Shown here piece after piece: positions 5,425 through 8,457 of a stretch of 8,457 nucleotides of DNA. Where the stretch lies: positions 1-8,457 of the forward strand of contig JAOZPW010000172.1 in the NCBI GenBank assembly GCA_029932545.1, given 5' to 3'. Origin of the DNA: Thermoanaerobaculales bacterium. Its GTDB lineage: Bacteria; Acidobacteriota; Thermoanaerobaculia; Thermoanaerobaculales; Sulfomarinibacteraceae. A program made the translations under genes and the position numbers. The notes under the pieces were generated by a model. That model worked only from the letters and a program-made list of their open reading frames with translations, did no database searches and was not told the origin of the DNA. Positions within the stretch are counted from its first letter, which is position 1, and every line of letters starts with the position of its first letter.

Positions 5425-7800
5425 TCAAAGAAGCTCCCTGAGCCCCGGATCCTTCTCTGCCGCCTGACGGGCCTTGTCCCCGCCTCGTGAGAGGGCCTCG
5501 GCAAGGGCGGTCTTGGCTGCGGTCCGGTTACCGCGGGCCAGCTCGAGCCGGGCGACTTGCAGCCAGGCGCCCGGTTGTTCTGTTGCCAGCCCGCGCCAGA
5601 TCACCAGGGCCTCCTCGTCGCGGTCGAGCGCACTCAAGGCTCGGGCGCGGAAGATGGATGCCTGGAGCAGTTCGGGACGCCGGGTGGCGGCCTCTTCGAG
5701 AAAAGGCAGAGCCCGCTCCGCGTCGCCTTCGGAGAAGAGGAGGGCGCCGAGGTTGTAGGTGGCTTCGATATTCTCCGGGTCCAACTCTCGGGCCTTGGCC
5801 ACGTACTCAATCGCCTGGCGGCGGTTGCCCAGGCGATCCATCAGCGAGCCGAGGTTGTTCCAGCTCATCGAGTGTTCGGGTTCCAGTTCGATGGCTTTGC
5901 GATACAGGGCCAGCGCTGCCGGCTGGTCACCCTTGCGTTCGGTGACGACCGCCAAATTGTAGGTCACAGCGTGGCTGGAAGGGTCATGCTCACGCGCGGC
6001 ATTGAGCACCACCAAGGCTTCGTCCAGTCGGCCGGCCCGGTTGAGGCAGTTGCCCAGGCCAGACGCGGCCAGCATTGAGTGGGGATCGATTTCGAGGGCT
6101 TTTCGAAAATGCTGCTCGGCTTCGGTGAAACGCCCCTGTTCGAGAAAGGTGTCTCCAAGAGCGGTGTGCCCTTGTGGGTCGTTGGGCTGCATCTCGATGG
6201 CCGCCCGCACCAGATCGGCGGCTTCGTCGAACCGGCCTTGCTCGCGCAGGATCTTGGCCGATCCGAGATAAGACGTCTCGCGGTGGGGATCCAGAACCAT
6301 CATGCGGCGGTAAACCTCAAGGGCCTCATCTTCGTGCCCGGTGCGCGCCAGCGCGTTGGCCAGGGAACCCATCGCGACAACATTCTCCGGGTCAACGATC
6401 AGTAACTCTCTGACTGCGACGACCGCCGCCTCGTACTCGCCCTCGCGCATCAGGCTCTGGGATCGCTGAAACTGCTCCCAATAGACAATTCGGTCCTTGG
6501 GGTCGGACCTCGGCCCGGTGTTCTCGCTTTCGGTCGCGGTCCAGACATAGCCGAGGGCGGCGAGCTTATTACGGGTCTCGTCGCTGATATCGTCCGGCCG
6601 CTGCTCCCCGCGGGTGAAGGGATCGGCCTCGACCAAGAGGTTCAGGTCTTTTGCCAGCCGTTCCATTTCGCCGGGTACACCGCCTGTGCCGTGCAGATTA
6701 GTCAATTCGGTTGAATCGGCCGCCAGATCGTAAATCTCGGGCCTTGGCGCCTGGATCACCTTGAGATCGGCGCTTCGAAGGCCCCGTAGGTCTGCCCAGC
6801 CGAAATTGAGCCGGGGTACGAAGGTCTCCAGATAGGCCGTGCGTTCGTCGTCCTTGCCCTGCCACAGGGGGCGCAGACTCTTGCCGTCCAGGTCCTTTTC
6901 ACCGGGCAGGTCGAGCAGGTCCATGATGGTGGGCACGATGTCCACGGTACGCGCCAGAGGGTCTACCCGGCCGGCGGCGGGCACCCCCGGCCCGGCCATC
7001 AACATTGGCACCCTCGTGGTCGATTCGTAGATGAAGATCCCGTGGGTACTCTCGCCGTGTTCACCCAGGCCCTCACCGTGGTCCGAAGCAAAGACGATCA
7101 GGGTCTCGTCGAGCAGTCCTGCGTCGTCGAGTGATGCAAAGACGCGCCCCAACTCGCGATCGGCAAAGGCGATCTCGCCCCGGTAGGGTTCGCCGGGGAA
7201 CTGGGCGGCCAGGTCGGCCGGCGGCTCGTAGTCTGCGTGCGGGTCGAAGAAGTGCAGCCAGAGAAAGAACGGCTGTTCCTTCGGACGTTCCTGTTCAAGC
7301 CAGCGCACGGCCTTGCGGGCAACAACATCGGCCTTGATTTCCTTGAACATGAACATCTTCTGCTTGGGGCCACCGGAGAAATCGTCGTCGTAGCCGTGAA
7401 AGCCCTGGTCGAGGCCGAACTGGCTGTCGAGTACGAAGGCCGAGACGACTGCGTGGGTCGCATAGCCCGCTTGTTGCAGCCTTTCGGCCAGGGTCACGGT
7501 CTCATCCGGCACGATGTAGGTGCCGTTGTTGCGTACGCCGTGGCTGAAAGGGTAGAGCCCGGTCATGATCGAGGTGTGGGAAGGCAGGGTCAGGGGCTGA
7601 GGCGTCAGGCAGGTTGGAAACCATACGCCGCGTTCGGCCATGGCGTCGAGCATCGGCGTCAGACCGGGTTGGCCTGAGGCGAATCCAACGTAATCGGCCC
7701 GGGTGGTGTCAAAGGTAATCAGAAGCACGTGCGGTCGCGGCGCCGGGCCGCATCCCGCCAGCGCCAGGGCCGCGATCAATAGGAATAGGTTCTGTCTCAT
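5425..7800 (-). CDS. Sulfatase-like (alkaline phosphatase superfamily) lipoprotein fused to TPRs
   Basis: 791 residues. The N-terminus has a lipoprotein signal with lipobox L14-A-G-C17, so the protein is probably anchored in the membrane facing the periplasm. The sulfatase-fold domain (about 23-320) shows the metal-binding start F-D31-T-T-R-A-D36, the H183-F-F-D186-P-H188 segment and D240-H241-G-E-G-L-G-E-H248. At the nucleophile motif it reads T71-L-P-S-H75-T-S-I-M-T-G81, with the same spacing as C-x-P-S-R-x-x-x-x-T-G of true sulfatases. Thr replaces the formylglycine Cys/Ser and His replaces Arg. A Thr nucleophile is known in phosphodiesterase and phosphotransferase members, so phosphoester chemistry is more likely than sulfate hydrolysis (inference). 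Residues 440-745 are nine 34-residue TPRs ending in the usual D-P-x or E-P-x; a partial tenth unit fills 746-791. The start is fixed by the lipobox; no strong Shine-Dalgarno is visible. The gene is convergent with the 950-residue protein's gene. Its 3' end is duplicated at 263-396. It is visibly more GC-rich than the two plus-strand genes. Confidence 0.92.
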   Translation of the reverse strand: MRQNLFLLIAALALAGCGPAPRPHVLLITFDTTRADYVGFASGQPGLTPMLDAMAERGVWFPTCLTPQPLTLPSHTSIMTGLYPFSHGVRNNGTYIVPDETVTLAERLQQAGYATHAVVSAFVLDSQFGLDQGFHGYDDDFSGGPKQKMFMFKEIKADVVARKAVRWLEQERPKEQPFFLWLHFFDPHADYEPPADLAAQFPGEPYRGEIAFADRELGRVFASLDDAGLLDETLIVFASDHGEGLGEHGESTHGIFIYESTTRVPMLMAGPGVPAAGRVDPLARTVDIVPTIMDLLDLPGEKDLDGKSLRPLWQGKDDERTAYLETFVPRLNFGWADLRGLRSADLKVIQAPRPEIYDLAADSTELTNLHGTGGVPGEMERLAKDLNLLVEADPFTRGEQRPDDISDETRNKLAALGYVWTATESENTGPRSDPKDRIVYWEQFQRSQSLMREGEYEAAVVAVRELLIVDPENVVAMGSLANALARTGHEDEALEVYRRMMVLDPHRETSYLGSAKILREQGRFDEAADLVRAAIEMQPNDPQGHTALGDTFLEQGRFTEAEQHFRKALEIDPHSMLAASGLGNCLNRAGRLDEALVVLNAAREHDPSSHAVTYNLAVVTERKGDQPAALALYRKAIELEPEHSMSWNNLGSLMDRLGNRRQAIEYVAKARELDPENIEATYNLGALLFSEGDAERALPFLEEAATRRPELLQASIFRARALSALDRDEEALVIWRGLATEQPGAWLQVARLELARGNRTAAKTALAEALSRGGDKARQAAEKDPGLRELL
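5427..5559 (-). repeat. Right copy of the gene-tail direct repeat
   Basis: This is the 3' end of the sulfatase-TPR gene. It matches 265-396 in direct orientation at about 90% identity with one single-base gap. The two copies bracket the protease and the 950-residue protein gene. The first 22 bases of both copies are identical, as is the 31-base block at 5490-5520. This copy is the functional one, since it completes the intact gene. Confidence 0.85.
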
Positions 7801-7885
7801 GACTGAATGCTATCACTGCAGGTGCTGTGGTTCTTCCTCCCGAGCCCGAGCCCGTTATTGTTACCGTTACCGACCGTCGGTACGC

Positions 7886-7921
7886 CTCGCCGAGACTGAT
7901 TTCACCATTGATGTCAGCATC
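7886..7921 (-). other. EF-hand-like 12-codon motif in intergenic DNA, possible gene remnant
   Basis: On the minus strand these 12 codons read D-A-D-I-N-G-E-I-S-L-G-E. This fits the canonical calcium-binding loop D-x-D-x-N-G-x-I-x-x-x-E at all six key positions. The frame is open from a TAA at 7973-7975, runs past the start of the sulfatase gene and ends inside it. It is out of frame with that gene and has no start codon or ribosome binding site upstream. A run of five G (minus strand, 7952-7956) lies just before it and could mark a lost frame. It may be a relic of a dockerin- or calmodulin-like domain, or chance. Confidence 0.2.
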
Positions 7922-7991
7922 GAGGTTCTCGAATTCGAAATAGATAGGAATCCCCCAATTACTGCGACTATGTTAGCGGGATTGGCGTGAC

Positions 7992-8017
7992 CAGGCTCGC
8001 TATTGGTAACGAGCCTG
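7992..8017. repeat. Short hairpin in the intergenic region
   Basis: CAGGCTCG (7992-7999) and CGAGCCTG (8010-8017) form a perfect 8-bp stem with a 10-base loop. No T run follows on either strand, so it is not a standard intrinsic terminator. It lies inside the inverted-repeat element. Confidence 0.4.
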
Positions 8018-8131
8018 AGTGCGGCCAGATGAAGGCGAGAACCGTCAACGACAACGATAACGGGCTCGGGCTCGGGAAGACCCCGCGAACTGCGATCATC
8101 GACTGAAACTTCTTGTGTGACGTCGCCCTGT

Positions 8132-8457
8132 CTACGGCGCGCTACTCGACCAGATGTCGGTATCCCCGCTCTCGAATCCATCGCAGAAGAGGTGATCCAG
8201 GATGACGGTCGTTGGATCACTGCCTCCACCTGCATCCGGGTCATCAGTCAAAAGGTCGCCGAGTTGGTAACAGCTTAAGGTGGCCTGTGAGGTCATGGAG
8301 CAACCGCCACCGGCCATGACATCCCAGGTGATGGTCACAGTTTCCCCGGCTTCCAGGGCGCCGAGACCGACTTTCAGCTCGGGGTGGAGTGTACTGACGC
8401 CTTCGTTGATCAGGATACCGCGCGACGCGGTGAGCGAATCAGGGATGAAGATGCCGT
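8132..8457 (-). CDS. C-terminal part of an exported beta-sandwich repeat protein (5' end outside window)
   Basis: The minus-strand frame is open from the window edge to TAG at 8132-8134, giving 108 residues. A GTG at 8336-8338 is internal: the frame continues upstream with coherent sequence (H-P-E-L-K-V-G-L-G-A-L-E-A-G-E-T-V-T-I-T-W-D). This resembles the closing strands of a DUF11/CARDB-like extracellular repeat, where 'L..G.L..GET.TIT' is followed by a cysteine pair and T-D-D-P-D-A-G-G-G-S-D-P-T-T-V. The last 20 or so residues carry H-L-F-C-D-G-F-E-S-G-D-T-D-I-W-S, a tail I recall at the extreme C-terminus of many secreted proteins from Acidobacteriota and relatives. It could be a sorting tag (inference). 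It lies 331 bp upstream of the sulfatase gene on the same strand; co-transcription is doubtful given the gap. Full size and function cannot be judged. Confidence 0.8.
   Translation of the reverse strand, partial: GIFIPDSLTASRGILINEGVSTLHPELKVGLGALEAGETVTITWDVMAGGGCSMTSQATLSCYQLGDLLTDDPDAGGGSDPTTVILDHLFCDGFESGDTDIWSSSAP

Larger units (their letters stand above)
7839..8076. mobile_element. Possible MITE-like element: 30-bp inverted repeats around 178 bp
   Basis: Positions 7839-7868 and 8047-8076 are reverse complements at 27 of 30 bases. The outer 20 bases match perfectly and are built on CCCGAG repeats. The enclosed 178 bp encode no transposase, as expected of a small non-autonomous element. 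I see no target-site duplication at the outer ends, which weakens the case; the arms could instead form a long hairpin in the leader of the minus-strand sulfatase gene. The 331-bp intergenic region 7801-8131 holds nothing else I can name beyond the hairpin and EF-hand-like codons listed separately. Confidence 0.35.

Noticed and set aside
5387..5432. Possible bidirectional terminator between the convergent genes
   Set aside because: Only a 5-bp CTTTG/CAAAG pairing across a long loop was found, with no stable stem or T run.
7237..7677. 146-codon plus-strand open frame inside the sulfatase gene
   Set aside because: Long antisense frames are expected opposite GC-rich genes; the minus strand carries all sulfatase motifs here.
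7832..7868. CCCGAG repeats as a CRISPR-like or tandem array
   Set aside because: There are only two tandem units with no regularly spaced unique spacers; they are better explained as one arm of the inverted repeat.
7867..8244. 125-codon minus-strand open frame in the right intergenic region
   Set aside because: It overlaps the supported C-terminal gene part in another frame and its upstream half is a shadow of it; the rest shows no family resemblance.

Overview
The window reads as a piece of a moderately GC-rich bacterial chromosome. It carries four protein genes or gene parts, all of which look exported or envelope-associated. No tRNA, rRNA, CRISPR array, transposase or integrase was seen. 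The style of the secreted proteins suggests Acidobacteriota, perhaps a Thermoanaerobaculia-like lineage. They contain paired modules with 'WTTDL..FNP' and 'IDNR..DP' motifs, a partial protein ends in 'TDDP...GSDPTTV' followed by 'FCDGFESGDT', and a sulfatase-like lipoprotein is fused to TPRs. This placement rests on remembered family style, not on a marker gene, so it is tentative.

Layout. 1-262 is non-coding, with a G-rich purine tract and a pyrimidine tract that is partly its inverted complement. 263-396 (minus) is a frameshifted copy of the last 44 codons of the sulfatase-TPR gene that lies about 5.16 kb to the right. Next come a possible promoter (413-441), a strong ribosome binding site and an ATG at 476. 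These begin a secreted M4/M36-like zinc metalloprotease whose signal-peptide segment is separated from its body by a run of 11 G. The body is open from 592 to 2532. After 11 bp follows a 950-residue secreted protein (2544-5396) with an unrecognised N-terminal half and two tandem modules of about 250 residues. Convergent to it, 28 bp away, is a complete sulfatase-like/TPR lipoprotein gene (7800-5425, minus). A 331-bp intergenic stretch holds 30-bp inverted repeats, and the right edge holds the 3' end of a surface-type beta-sandwich protein (8457-8132, minus).

Interpretation. The protease and the 950-residue protein look like one co-directional unit acting outside the cytoplasm. The unit is flanked by direct repeats of the sulfatase gene's 3' end (about 90% identical, 11 of 13 substitutions synonymous) and looks lower in GC than the sulfatase gene. 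This fits a two-gene accessory cassette that entered beside the 3' end of the sulfatase-TPR gene, leaving or displacing one copy of the gene tail. The G11 run in the protease leader is either a switchable (phase-variable) tract or a homopolymer sequencing error. The sequence alone cannot decide between them.
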